A DNA stretch of 64,000 bases from NCBI GenBank assembly GCA_963728295.1, contig CAVSKB010000004.1, forward strand, positions 124,001 through 188,000. Reading direction: 5' to 3'. The translations under genes were made by a program, and so were the position numbers. The stretch comes from DATJKD01 sp963728295 (lineage in GTDB: Bacteria > Pseudomonadota > Gammaproteobacteria > Steroidobacterales > Steroidobacteraceae). How positions within the stretch are numbered: position 1 is the stretch's first letter; each line of letters opens with the position of its first letter. A model generated the notes under the pieces. It made no database searches. It was not told the origin of the DNA and saw nothing but the letters and a program-made list of their open reading frames with translations. Positions 24,799 through 33,435 of the stretch are shown here, piece by piece.

Positions 24799-26663
24799 TC
24801 CCAGCCGCAGGCCCGCGGCCGGCCGGGTGGCGGGCCGCGACGCTGGTGTGTGCGGCGGCAGTCGCGGCCTGCGCGTCACAGCCCCTCGGTCCGGCCGGAG
24901 CGCCGGCCGCGCCCGCACCGGCGGCAGCGGACACGGCGGAAGTCTCGCGGCGCGCCAATGCGTTCTTCGAGCAGGCATGGGAGGCACGGATCGCGCTCAG
25001 CCCCGAGGCGCAGACCGTGCTGGGGCGGCGCACAAGCTACGACCGCTGGAACGAGCGCACGGATGCCGCGGCGGAGGCCAGGGAGGCGCTCGTCCGCGGT
25101 CAGCTCGCGACGCTCAGGTCGACCTTCGACCGCGATAGCCTCGACCGGGCGACCCGCCTGAGCTACGACCTCTTCGCCGACGAGGCGGAGCGCGAGCTGG
25201 CCGATGTTCCCTATCGGCGGCATCACTTCCTGTTCGACCAGCTGAACGGTCAGCAGGCGCAGGCCCCGGCTTTCCTGATCAATTTCCATGCGATCGGATC
25301 GGTCTCCGACGCGCAGGCCTACGTCGCGCGTCTGCGCGGCATCCGGCCGCTCTTCGCAGAGCTCATCGAGCAGATGGATCGTGCCGCCGCAGCAGGGATC
25401 GTGCCGCCGCGCTTCACCTTTCCCTACGCGATCTCCGACGCGCGCAACGTCATCCAGGGCCGGCCCTTCGATGCGAGCGGAGCCGACTCCGCGCTCCAGG
25501 CCGATTTCAGCGCCAAGCTCGCGGCCCTCGCCTTGCCCGCCGCGGAATCCGACCGGTTGCTTGCCGACTGTCGTGCGGCGCTTCTGGAGGAAGTGCGTCC
25601 CGCGTACGAGTCGTTGATCGCGGCGCTCACCCGGCTCGCGCCGCAGGCGCAGGGGGATCTGGGTGCATGGAGCCTGCCGGACGGCGAGCGCTACTACGCA
25701 ACGCAGCTCGCCGCCCACACGACGACGAGCCTGAGCGCGGAGCAGATTCATCAACTCGGCCTTAGCGAGGTTGCGCGCATCCATGCGGAGATGCGCAAAG
25801 TCATGACCCGGGTGGGCTTCGGAGGCTCGCTGCAGGAGTTCTTCGCTGCCATGCGCACCGACCCGCGCTTCTACCTGCCGGAAGGTCCGGTGGGACGGGC
25901 GGAGTACCTGCGCCAGGCGACCGCCGCCATCGACGCCGCCCGCTCGCGCCTGCCGCAGTTCTTCAGCGTGCTGCCGCGCGCGCCGATGCAGGTCAAGGCG
26001 GTGGAGGAGTTCCGCGAGCAGTCGGCTGGAAAGGCCTTCTACAGCGAGCCCGCCGAGGACGGCTCGCGCCCGGGCACGTACTACGTGAACCTTTACCGCA
26101 TGCAGGACATGCCGACCTACGAGCTCGAGGCGCTCGCGTTCCACGAAGGGATCCCGGGGCATCATCTGCAGATCGCGCGCGCGATAGAGCTCGCCGGCGT
26201 GCCGAGCTTCCGCCGCCAGGGCCAGGTCACCGCGTATGTCGAGGGCTGGGGTCTGTACGCGGAGACGCTCGCGGGCGAGATGGGGTTCTACCAGGATCCC
26301 TATTCGTACTTCGGCCGCCTGACCCAGGAACTGTGGCGCGCGAGCCGGCTCGTGGTCGACACGGGTATGCACGCGAAACGCTGGTCGCGCGAGCAGGCGA
26401 TCGATTACCTGCTCAACAACACGCCGAACCCGAAGGGCCAGGCGGTGAAGGCGATCGAGCGTTACATGGTGATGCCCGGCCAGGCGACCGCATACACCGT
26501 CGGCATGCTCCGGATACTCGAGCTGCGCGAAAAGGCGAAGACCGCGCTGGGCCCGCGCTTCGATATCCGGGACTTCCACGAGGTCGTGCTCGGCAGCGGT
26601 CCCGTCAGCCTCTCGGTGCTCGATCAGCTGGTCGAGGACTACATCGCCGGGACCCGTTCATGA
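24795..26663 (+). CDS. DUF885 putative metallohydrolase lipoprotein
   Basis: 622 residues. A signal with lipobox (AAVAACAS) suggests an outer- or inner-membrane lipoprotein. The C-terminal half has the DUF885 zinc-hydrolase signatures LEALAFHEGIPGHHLQIARA (HExxxHH-type) and YVEGWGLYAETLAGEMG, with the usual MPGQATAYTVGMLRILELRE near the end. Its role is unknown; the family resembles oligopeptidases and is common in Gammaproteobacteria. The most likely start is TTG 24795, which overlaps the ubiK stop; no upstream in-frame ATG exists and the lipobox follows at a normal distance. The next gene overlaps it by ATGA. Confidence 0.82.
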   Translation: MIPAAGPRPAGWRAATLVCAAAVAACASQPLGPAGAPAAPAPAAADTAEVSRRANAFFEQAWEARIALSPEAQTVLGRRTSYDRWNERTDAAAEAREALVRGQLATLRSTFDRDSLDRATRLSYDLFADEAERELADVPYRRHHFLFDQLNGQQAQAPAFLINFHAIGSVSDAQAYVARLRGIRPLFAELIEQMDRAAAAGIVPPRFTFPYAISDARNVIQGRPFDASGADSALQADFSAKLAALALPAAESDRLLADCRAALLEEVRPAYESLIAALTRLAPQAQGDLGAWSLPDGERYYATQLAAHTTTSLSAEQIHQLGLSEVARIHAEMRKVMTRVGFGGSLQEFFAAMRTDPRFYLPEGPVGRAEYLRQATAAIDAARSRLPQFFSVLPRAPMQVKAVEEFREQSAGKAFYSEPAEDGSRPGTYYVNLYRMQDMPTYELEALAFHEGIPGHHLQIARAIELAGVPSFRRQGQVTAYVEGWGLYAETLAGEMGFYQDPYSYFGRLTQELWRASRLVVDTGMHAKRWSREQAIDYLLNNTPNPKGQAVKAIERYMVMPGQATAYTVGMLRILELREKAKTALGPRFDIRDFHEVVLGSGPVSLSVLDQLVEDYIAGTRS

Positions 26664-27409
26664 GCCGTCCCGTGCAGATCATCGGCAGCTATGTGTCGCC
26701 CTACGTGCGCAAGGTGCTGGCTTGTCTCAGCCTCAAGAGCATCGACTACGAGATCGATCCGATCGTGCCTTTCATGGGCGGCGATCGGTTCACCGAGCTG
26801 TCGCCGCTGCGCCGCATTCCCGTGCTGATCGACGACCGCGTGACGCTCGCCGACTCGTCCGTGATCTGCCAGTACCTGGAGGACCGGTATCCCGAGCCCG
26901 CGCTCTACCCGGCCGATGTCGCCGAGCGCGCACGGGCCCGCTGGCTCGAGGAATACGCCGACACGCGCATCGGCGACGTGATCATCTGGCAACTCTTCAA
27001 CCGGGCGGTGCTCGGTCCCTCGCTCTGGGGCGAGACACGCGACCTCGTCGAGCTCGAGCGGATTCGCACGGAGGAAATACCGCCCGTGCTCGACTACCTC
27101 GACGTGCACCTGCCGCAATCGGGCTTTCTGTTCGGCGCGCCGGGGATCGCCGACATTTCCATCGCCGTGTTCTTCCGCAATGCGGCCTTCTCGCGTTTCC
27201 AGGTCGACCCGGTGCGCTGGCCGCGGGCCGCCGGGTTCGTCGATCGCGTCCTGGCGCTGTCCTGTCTCGCGCAGCTCCAGCCCTTCGAGACATTGATGAT
27301 GCGGACGCCGATTCCGCAACAACGCGACGCACTTCGTGCTGCGGGCGCGCCGCTGACGGCGACGACGCTCGCCACCGGCACGCTGCGCCGCGGCGTGATG
27401 CGAACCTAG
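26660..27409 (+). CDS. Glutathione S-transferase family protein
   Basis: 249-residue protein with a GST thioredoxin-fold N-terminus (IIGSYVSPYVRKVLACLSLK and LRRIPVLIDDRVTLADSSVI, with the cis-Pro and glutathione-binding E/S pair) and an all-helical C-terminal domain (GAPGIADISIAVFFRNAAF). The catalytic Ser/Cys is not obvious; S11 is a candidate. The start overlaps the DUF885 stop by ATGA, so ubiK-DUF885-GST is probably one transcript. Its TAG stop overlaps the stop of the convergent amidohydrolase. Substrate unknown. Confidence 0.85.
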   Translation: MSRPVQIIGSYVSPYVRKVLACLSLKSIDYEIDPIVPFMGGDRFTELSPLRRIPVLIDDRVTLADSSVICQYLEDRYPEPALYPADVAERARARWLEEYADTRIGDVIIWQLFNRAVLGPSLWGETRDLVELERIRTEEIPPVLDYLDVHLPQSGFLFGAPGIADISIAVFFRNAAFSRFQVDPVRWPRAAGFVDRVLALSCLAQLQPFETLMMRTPIPQQRDALRAAGAPLTATTLATGTLRRGVMRT

Positions 27410-29265
27410 GCTGCAGCGCGCAGCGCGCGACCGAGCTTGCGAATCCCGAGCGCGGGTGTGATCGCGCGTCCGTCCCAGACCTGCTCGCCCGCGATGAAGA
27501 CGCTGGTGACGACCCCGTCCGAGCGGTTGACGAGCTGGTCGTGCTCCAGGATCTCGCGATAGACCATGCGGCGGCTCGCGTCGGTGTCGTAACGCGCGAG
27601 CGCCTTCGGATCGATCAGCACGAGGTCGGCTTGCGCGCCGACGTCGATGCGGCCGGCGTCGACACCGAAGAACTCCGCGGGCGCACGCGTGAGGCGCCGC
27701 ACCGCCTCCGCTACCCGATCGAGGGACTCCAGCGCTGCCATCTTGAGCGTGAGCAGGTTGCCGTCGAAGAACGCGAGGTTGATCAGGTGCGCCCCGCTGT
27801 CATTGAAGCCCGGGAGCATGTGCGGGTGGAAGAGCAGCTTCTTCAGGATCGCCGGCCGGTCATTGCCGACCACGAACCACCAGCGGAGCGCGCGGTCGTA
27901 ACGCCGCAGCAGGTGCAGCAGGAACTCGCCGTCGCGGTCGACGCGACCCCCGAACGAGCCGAAGGCCTGCGTCTCCGCGGGGCTACGCGCCAGACTCCGA
28001 TCGCCCATCTGGAATCCGGCCAGCCGCCGCCGGATCGTGCCAAAGGTCTCGCCCTGCCACTCCGGGACCGGGCAGCGCTCGACGGTCATCGCGTCGAGAT
28101 CGCGGTTGAACGTCGATACCGCGCCGCGATCGTGCCATTCGCGCACGAAAAGCTCGCCGAACCCGGGTGCATCGAGTATTGCGCGGCGGCCCGCGGCATC
28201 CTCGAGCTCGCAGGCCATCAACCCGCGCGTCGAGGCGAATTCCTCGAAGATGGGGCAGATCGCGCCTTCCGCGTACATGCGGAAGGGCGTGGCGAGCACC
28301 TGGAAGTGGAACTGGCCGTTCAGCAGCCGCGAGTTGAGGAGACTCGCGAGCGCCGGAAAGAGCCGCCAGGTGTTGCGCTCGTGCGTGAGGTCGATCGCGG
28401 TGAGTGCCGAGGTGCGGAGCTTCCGTCCGAACAACCGTCCGCTCGTGAGGAAGAATCGCAGGAACGTCGCCACGCGCCGCGACGCATCCGGCGTGCACTG
28501 CCAGACGCGGTCGTGTCGGCGGACAATCCCGAGCAGCGTCCGCAGCTCGGTCGAGGCGGCATGCTGCGCGGGAATGCGCTTGTCGGTGTGCGGCGCGTTC
28601 GCGAGGTAGTGGAACGGGATGGCGTCGGTCGAGAAGCCCGCGTAGCCCTGCCGCATCGCATCCTCGAGCAGCGTCTTCATCCGCTCGAGCTCGGCGGCCG
28701 TGGGTTCGCGCGTCACCGCGGCGCTCGTGCCCATCACCGCGATGCGCAGCATCGAGTGCGGCAGCAGCGGCACGACATTGGGGCCAAGCGGGAGCGCGTC
28801 GAGATGCGTGAGATAACCCGCGGTCGTGTCCCAGTCCATCCGGTCGACCACGCGGGACAGCACGGACTTCGGCACGTTCTCGACGCGCGCAAAGCAGTCG
28901 AGCACCGGGTCGTCGCCGTTGGCGCGCTGCGCGCCGAACGCCGTGCCCAGGCTGCAATTGCCGACCACCACCGTCGTCGTGCCGTGCCGGACCGACTCGG
29001 GCAGGCCGGGTGCGAGTTCCATCTCGAGGTCGAGGTGGGTGTGGATGTCGAGCAGGCCGGGCATGAGCCACTGCCGGCCGGCATCGATCACCCGTGAGCC
29101 GTCCGGGGCGACGAGCCCGCCGCCACGGGCAGCGATGCGCCCGTTGCGGACGAGCAGGTCCTCGATCCGAGGCGGCGTACCGGTTCCGTCGAACACCGTT
29201 GCATTGCGGATCAGCATCTCGTGCGGTGCGCCACCGTCGCGATGAACCCATTGAACCTGAACCAT
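27406..29265 (-). CDS. Amidohydrolase, N-acyl-D-amino-acid deacylase family
   Basis: About 619 residues of the metal-dependent amidohydrolase superfamily. N-terminal DIHTHLDLE gives the metal-binding HxH, followed by TTTVVVGNCSLGTAFG (typical of D-aminoacylases), GYAGFSTDAIPFHYLA, and a C-terminal FNDSGAHLINLAFFDG with the catalytic Asp-type region; it ends with GRIDVGAQADLVLIDPKAL. Two starts are possible: ATG 29265 or the internal ATG 29217 (MLIRNATVFDG), which begins exactly at the fold; I give the longer. It is divergent from the trp leader and overlaps the GST stop. Substrate not defined. Confidence 0.85.
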   Translation of the reverse strand: MVQVQWVHRDGGAPHEMLIRNATVFDGTGTPPRIEDLLVRNGRIAARGGGLVAPDGSRVIDAGRQWLMPGLLDIHTHLDLEMELAPGLPESVRHGTTTVVVGNCSLGTAFGAQRANGDDPVLDCFARVENVPKSVLSRVVDRMDWDTTAGYLTHLDALPLGPNVVPLLPHSMLRIAVMGTSAAVTREPTAAELERMKTLLEDAMRQGYAGFSTDAIPFHYLANAPHTDKRIPAQHAASTELRTLLGIVRRHDRVWQCTPDASRRVATFLRFFLTSGRLFGRKLRTSALTAIDLTHERNTWRLFPALASLLNSRLLNGQFHFQVLATPFRMYAEGAICPIFEEFASTRGLMACELEDAAGRRAILDAPGFGELFVREWHDRGAVSTFNRDLDAMTVERCPVPEWQGETFGTIRRRLAGFQMGDRSLARSPAETQAFGSFGGRVDRDGEFLLHLLRRYDRALRWWFVVGNDRPAILKKLLFHPHMLPGFNDSGAHLINLAFFDGNLLTLKMAALESLDRVAEAVRRLTRAPAEFFGVDAGRIDVGAQADLVLIDPKALARYDTDASRRMVYREILEHDQLVNRSDGVVTSVFIAGEQVWDGRAITPALGIRKLGRALRAAA

Positions 29266-29326
29266 TTTCCGGCGGCCACTGGCGTTGACACAAGTTTGTC
29301 CGCAATTCGCCGCTCGCGAGCGAGCT

Positions 29327-29355
29327 TTGCAATCGCCGCATCGTTTGTGGATACT
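29327..29355 (+). promoter_or_regulatory. Putative sigma-70 promoter of the trp operon
   Basis: TTGCAA at 29327-29332 and GATACT at 29350-29355 are separated by 17 bp. The predicted transcription start is only a few bases before the leader-peptide ATG, so the leader would be nearly leaderless. A closer match to the -35 consensus (TTGACA, 29285-29290) has no good -10 at the right distance. The -10 hexamer lies inside the left arm of a 10-bp inverted repeat, and a perfect palindrome CGCTCGCGAGCG lies at 29311-29322. No TrpR consensus was found. Tentative. Confidence 0.4.
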
Positions 29356-29385
29356 GCGGCGCGTAATGAACAGGTCGCAGTATCC
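29349..29385. repeat. 10-bp inverted repeat spanning the trp leader start
   Basis: GGATACTGCG (29349-29358) and its exact complement CGCAGTATCC (29376-29385) are separated by 17 bp that contain the trpL start codon. If transcribed from upstream, it would form a hairpin around the leader AUG; as DNA, it overlaps the putative -10 and start region and could be a repressor operator. Confidence 0.55.
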
Positions 29386-29422
29386 GGGCTTCGTCTCCCA
29401 CGAGTGGTGGCGCCACCTCTGA
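29366..29422 (+). CDS. trpL: trp operon leader peptide with tandem Trp codons
   Basis: Short frame of 18 codons, MNRSQYPGFVSHEWWRHL, ending in TGA at 29420-29422. Two adjacent Trp codons (29405-29410) lie near the end, as needed for ribosome stalling when Trp-tRNA is scarce. It sits upstream of a terminator hairpin and trpE, with complementary segments that allow an alternative antiterminator. No Shine-Dalgarno sequence precedes the ATG, which is 4 bp after the predicted transcription start, so initiation may be leaderless. Too short for standard gene calling. Confidence 0.82.
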   Translation: MNRSQYPGFVSHEWWRHL

Positions 29423-29425
29423 AAA

Positions 29426-29503
29426 GGAGTGGGCGCCCGGCGCGTAATTTCGTTCTACTGACTTCCAGGACCCATCTCCGCGAGCCACCGGGGATGGGTT
29501 TTT
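29426..29503 (+). terminator. trp attenuator: antiterminator strand and terminator
   Basis: The terminator is a 10-bp stem, CCCATCTCCG at 29471-29480 pairing with CGGGGATGGG at 29489-29498 (one U-G wobble), an 8-base loop and a T5 run at 29499-29503. The alternative antiterminator pairs GGAGTGGG (29426-29433) with CCCA and CTCC of the terminator left arm around one bulged T. The early segment GGCGCCACC over the Trp codons can pair with the GGGCGCC at 29431-29437, the 1:2 hairpin. All the elements of leader-peptide attenuation are visible; pairing was done by eye. Confidence 0.82.
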
Positions 29504-29543
29504 CGTTTCTGCGTCCCCGGTCCTCGCGACAGAGGACAGGTGT

Positions 29544-30936
29544 GTGACCGCAGCTTCCGTCTTCGACATCGCAGCTGACCTCGACACCCCGGTCTCGGCC
29601 TTTCTCAAGCTGAAGGCCTTCCGGCCGCGCTTTCTGCTGGAAAGCGTTGAGGGCGGCGAACGGCTGGCGCGTTACTCCTTCATCGGTTTCGGTGACTGCC
29701 TCGAGCTCCGTCTCGATGCCGACGGACTGCGCATCGGGACCGAGATGGAGCCGCGGCCGACCAACCAGGCCGCTCTGCTCGGCGCGCTGCGAGCCGCGCT
29801 CGCGCAGGCGCCCCGCCCGGAAGCGGGCGGCAACGGCTTCCCGTTGCACGGCGGGCTCGTGGGTGTAGCGAGCTACGACCTCGTCCGTTATCTGGAGCGC
29901 CTGCCGGCGCGCGCGGCGACCGTCGACGATTGTCCGGACGCGCATTACCTCGCGCCGCGCTCGCTCCTGGTGTTCGACCACCTCACGCGGCGCGCGGCGC
30001 TGTTGCACGCCGGTTCCGAGCCTGAGCGGCAGAGCCTCCGTCGCGAGGTGATCCGCGCGATGCGCGGCGGGTTGCCGGGTCCCGCCTGGCAGGCGAAGTT
30101 CGCCGCGCCCGACGGCAAGCCTCACCGAGGCGCAGTACCTCGAAGGCGTGCGCCGCGCGCAGGAGTCGATCGCCGCAGGCGACGTGTACCAGCTGGTGCT
30201 GGCGGTGCGCTTCGCGGGCCGCTGCGACCTCGATCCCTTCGAGACCTATCGCGCGCTGCGGCTGCTCAACCCTTCTCCCTACATGTACTACTGCGAGCTC
30301 GGGGAGCGGGTGGTGGTGGGTTCATCGCCCGAGGCGCTGGTCAAGCTCAATGGCGGTCACGCGCAGCTGCGGCCGATCGCCGGTACGCGGCCGCGCGGCG
30401 CCGACGCGCTCCGCGACGCCGAGCTCGAAGCCGAGCTCCTGGCCGATCCAAAGGAGAATGCCGAGCACGTGATGCTGGTGGACCTCGCCCGCAATGATCT
30501 CGGCCGTGTCGCGCACCCCGGATCGGTCGAAGTGCATCCGCTGCGGTCCATCGAGCGCTACAGCCACGTCATGCACATCGTGAGCGGAGTCACCGGCCGC
30601 CTCGCCGCGGGTCGCGACGCGTTCGACCTGTTTGCCGCTGCCTTCCCGGCCGGTACGCTGGTAGGCGCGCCGAAGGTGCGCGCCATGGAGCTGATCGACG
30701 AGATCGAGCCCGTGCGGCGAGGCTTCTACGGCGGGACGGTCGGCTACTTCGGTCATGGCGGCGACATGGACCAGGCGATCACCATCCGCACGCTGGTGTT
30801 TCACGGCGACACCTACAGCTACCAGGCGGGCGCCGGCATCGTCGCCGACAGCCTCCCGGAGGCGGAGTACCGCGAGGTGCTCGCCAAGAGCGCTGTGCTC
30901 AAGCGTGCGCTCGAGCTGGCGCGGGAGGGTCTGTAG
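29544..30936 (+). CDS. trpE: Anthranilate synthase component I (one frame break)
   Basis: Converts chorismate to anthranilate with ammonia from TrpG. Starts GTG 29544 with the feedback-site region LLESVEGGERLARYSFIG; the chorismate-binding C-terminus has GDVYQLVLAVRF, LNPSPYMYY, GSSPEALVKL, IAGTRPRG, LADPKENAEHVMLVDLARND, and GxGIVADSxPxxE near the end. The frame breaks near 30118; an extra A there would restore SLTEAQYLEGVRRAQ. The span gives about 463 residues. A likely assembly error, since the operon is otherwise intact. The TAG is followed directly by the trpG ATG. Confidence 0.92.
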
Positions 30937-31545
30937 ATGCCCGCGCCACGCCTGCTCCTGATCGACAACTACGACAGCTTCACCTACAACCTCGTGCAGG
31001 CGTTCATGGTGCTGGGCGCGGAAGTGCTCGTGCATCGCAACGATGCGATCACGGTCGAGGACGCCGCGGCGCTCGCGCCGACGCATCTTTGCATCTCGCC
31101 CGGTCCGGGCACGCCGCGCGAAGCCGGCGTGTCGATGCGGATGATCGAGTCCTTTGCCGGTCGGGTGCCGGTGCTCGGTGTGTGCCTCGGGCACCAGTGC
31201 ATGGTCGAGGTGTGGGGAGGCGAGGTCGTGCGTGCCGGCCGGCTGATGCATGGCAAGGTTTCGCTCGTGGAGCACGACGGCGCCGGCGTCTTCACCGGGC
31301 TGCCACGACCCTTTGCGGCGGGTCGATATCACTCGCTCATCGCGCGCCCGGAGACCTTTCCCGAAGTGCTCGAGGTGACGGCGCGCACACCGGAGGGCGA
31401 GATCATGGGGGCCCGTCATCGCGAGCTCGCCGTCGAAGGCGTCCAGTTTCATCCGGAGAGCATCCTCACGCCGGATGGGCCCGCGCTGCTCGGCAACTTC
31501 CTGGCGCTTCGTGACGGCCGCCGCAGTGGCGGGAGCAGCCGATGA
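30937..31545 (+). CDS. trpG: Anthranilate synthase component II (glutamine amidotransferase)
   Basis: Class I glutamine amidotransferase, 202 residues, that supplies ammonia to TrpE. The triad is visible: Cys in VLGVCLGHQCM, and His and Glu in VEGVQFHPESILT. N-terminal LLLIDNYDSFTYNLVQAF and HLCISPGPGTPREAG are standard. The ATG abuts the trpE stop, and the stop overlaps the trpD start by ATGA, so expression is coupled. It could also serve para-aminobenzoate synthesis, as in many bacteria. Confidence 0.95.
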   Translation: MPAPRLLLIDNYDSFTYNLVQAFMVLGAEVLVHRNDAITVEDAAALAPTHLCISPGPGTPREAGVSMRMIESFAGRVPVLGVCLGHQCMVEVWGGEVVRAGRLMHGKVSLVEHDGAGVFTGLPRPFAAGRYHSLIARPETFPEVLEVTARTPEGEIMGARHRELAVEGVQFHPESILTPDGPALLGNFLALRDGRRSGGSSR

Positions 31546-32585
31546 GCGAGCTGCGCGACGTGCTCGAGCAGCTGCTCGACGGCCATGATCTCCCCGAAGC
31601 CGAGGCGGCCGGGCTGATGCGCGCGCTCACAGATCCCGCGCTCGCCCCGGCGATGGCGGGCGCTCTGCTGGCGGCATTGCGCGCCAAGGGCGTGACGCCC
31701 GACGAGGTGCGCGGATTCGCATCCGCCATGCGCGCGCTTGCGCGCAAGCCGGAGTTGCCCGCGGGTGCGCCCGCGCTCGACGTGGTCGGCACTGGTGGCG
31801 ACGCGTCCGGCAGCTTCAACCTTTCGACCGGCGCAGCGTTGCTCGTCGCCGCCACCGGTGTGCGCGTGGTCAAGCACGGCAACCGCTCGGTGTCGAGCCG
31901 CTCGGGCAGCGCGGACCTTCTCGAGGCGCTCGGGCTGCCATTGCCGCTCGATGAGCGCGCGGCCGGTGCATGTCTCGCGTCCACCGGGTTCACCTTTCTC
32001 TTTGCGCCGCACTACCACCCGGCAATGAAGGAAGTCGCGCCCGTGCGTCGCGCGCTCTCGGTCCGGACGGTGTTCAACCTTCTCGGACCGCTGACCAACC
32101 CGGCCGCGCCGCCGTACGCCCTGATCGGCGCGTACAGCGCGGAGGCCGCAGGGCTCATGGCCGACACCCTGGCCGGCATGCCGATCGAGCGCGTGTTCGT
32201 CATCCACGGTGAACCTGGCTGGGACGAGGCGACGCCGGTCGGTCCTTTCGAGCTCTACGACGTGCGGCCGGGCCGCGTCGAGCGCACGGTGCGCGACCCG
32301 CGCGAGCTGGGGCTCGCCCGCTGCGCGGCGGCCGACCTCGCGGGAGGAGACGCGGCGCACAACGCGGCGGCGCTGCGCGCGGTGTTCGAAGGCAGGGATC
32401 GTGGCCCGCACCGCGGCGCGGTCCTGCTCAACGCCGCGCTCGCGCTCGAAGTGTGCGGTGCGGCGCCCGACGCCGTCGCGGGGATGCGCGCGGCGGGGGA
32501 CGCGGTCGATCGAGGCGATGCCGCGCAGCTGCTCGGGAAGCTCGCATCGTTCGGTGCAGCCTACGGCGCAGCGGCGGGTCGCTGA
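31542..32585 (+). CDS. trpD: Anthranilate phosphoribosyltransferase
   Basis: Transfers phosphoribose from PRPP to anthranilate. 347 residues; the PRPP loop VVGTGGDASGSFNLSTGAAL, anthranilate-binding KHGNRSVSSRSGSADLLEAL, FLFAPHYHPAMKEVAPVRRA, VFNLLGPLTNPAAPPYALIG and late GGDAAHNAAAL are intact. It is not fused to TrpG (unlike enterics). The start overlaps trpG by 4 bp. Confidence 0.95.
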   Translation: MSELRDVLEQLLDGHDLPEAEAAGLMRALTDPALAPAMAGALLAALRAKGVTPDEVRGFASAMRALARKPELPAGAPALDVVGTGGDASGSFNLSTGAALLVAATGVRVVKHGNRSVSSRSGSADLLEALGLPLPLDERAAGACLASTGFTFLFAPHYHPAMKEVAPVRRALSVRTVFNLLGPLTNPAAPPYALIGAYSAEAAGLMADTLAGMPIERVFVIHGEPGWDEATPVGPFELYDVRPGRVERTVRDPRELGLARCAAADLAGGDAAHNAAALRAVFEGRDRGPHRGAVLLNAALALEVCGAAPDAVAGMRAAGDAVDRGDAAQLLGKLASFGAAYGAAAGR

Positions 32586-32598
32586 GCGCGGCCGGGCA

Positions 32599-33435
32599 AT
32601 GGGTCTTCTATCCGACATGCAGCGCACCGGCCACGAGCGCGTCGCCGCGGCGAGGGCGCGCGTCACGGAGGCGGAGCTGCGCGCGCAGATTGCGGGCTCG
32701 CCGCCGCCGCCGCGGCTCGATCTCGCTGATGGCGGCTTCGACGTGATAGCGGAGCTCAAGCTCCGATCGCCGGCGCGCGGCGCGCTCGTACGCCAGTCCA
32801 GCGATCCGGCTGCCAGGCTCGCGGGCTATGCGCAGGGCGGTGCGGCCGCTGTATCGGTGCTGACCGAGCCCACGCGCTTCGACGGCAGCCTCGAGCATTT
32901 GCGTCTCGCCGTGGAGACCCTCACGCCGCGCGGCGTCCCGGTGATGCGCAAGGATTTCCTGGTCGATCCCTACCAGCTGCTCGAGGCTCGCGCGCAAGGC
33001 GCGTCGGGCGCGCTCCTGATCCTGCGGCTGGTGGAGCGCGCAACGCTGATCGAGATGCTCGACTGTGCCGCCGAGCTCGGCCTGTTCGTCCTCCTCGAGG
33101 CTTTCGACGCCGGCGACGTCGAGGCGGCGGCGGAGATAGCCGGCGAGCGGCACGGCAGGTCCGATCAGGTATTGATGGGACTCAACTGCCGCAACCTCGA
33201 GACGCTCGCGATCGACCCGCGACGGTTCGGCGCGTTGCGCGACAAGCTCCCGGCCGGCTGGCCAGCGGTGGCGGAAAGCGGCGTGGAGAGTCCGCGCGAT
33301 GCTGCGGCGGTCGCGGCGCTCGGCTACCGCCTGGCGCTGGTGGGGACGAGCCTGATGAAGCACGCCGATCCCGCGCGCGCGACCGCGCAGCTGATCGAGG
33401 CCGGCCGTCGCGCGTGCAACACGTCCCATGCCTGA
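32599..33435 (+). CDS. trpC: Indole-3-glycerol-phosphate synthase
   Basis: Ring closure and decarboxylation step. 278 residues from ATG 32599 (GLLSDMQRTGHERVAAARAR), with catalytic Lys in DVIAELKLRSPARGAL, VMRKDFLVDPYQLLEARAQG, LLEAF, GLNCRNLETLAID and AESGVESPRDA. It is a stand-alone protein, not fused to TrpF. The start was chosen just before the fold, 13 bp after the trpD stop; it overlaps trpF by 8 bp. Confidence 0.93.
   Translation: MGLLSDMQRTGHERVAAARARVTEAELRAQIAGSPPPPRLDLADGGFDVIAELKLRSPARGALVRQSSDPAARLAGYAQGGAAAVSVLTEPTRFDGSLEHLRLAVETLTPRGVPVMRKDFLVDPYQLLEARAQGASGALLILRLVERATLIEMLDCAAELGLFVLLEAFDAGDVEAAAEIAGERHGRSDQVLMGLNCRNLETLAIDPRRFGALRDKLPAGWPAVAESGVESPRDAAAVAALGYRLALVGTSLMKHADPARATAQLIEAGRRACNTSHA

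Noticed and set aside
29285..29290. TTGACA as the -35 element of the trp promoter
   Set aside because: No acceptable -10 hexamer lies 16-18 bp downstream; the TTGCAA/GATACT pair fits better.
29544..30936. trpE as a pseudogene
   Set aside because: Both halves are fully conserved, only one base is out of place, and all other trp genes and the attenuator are intact.
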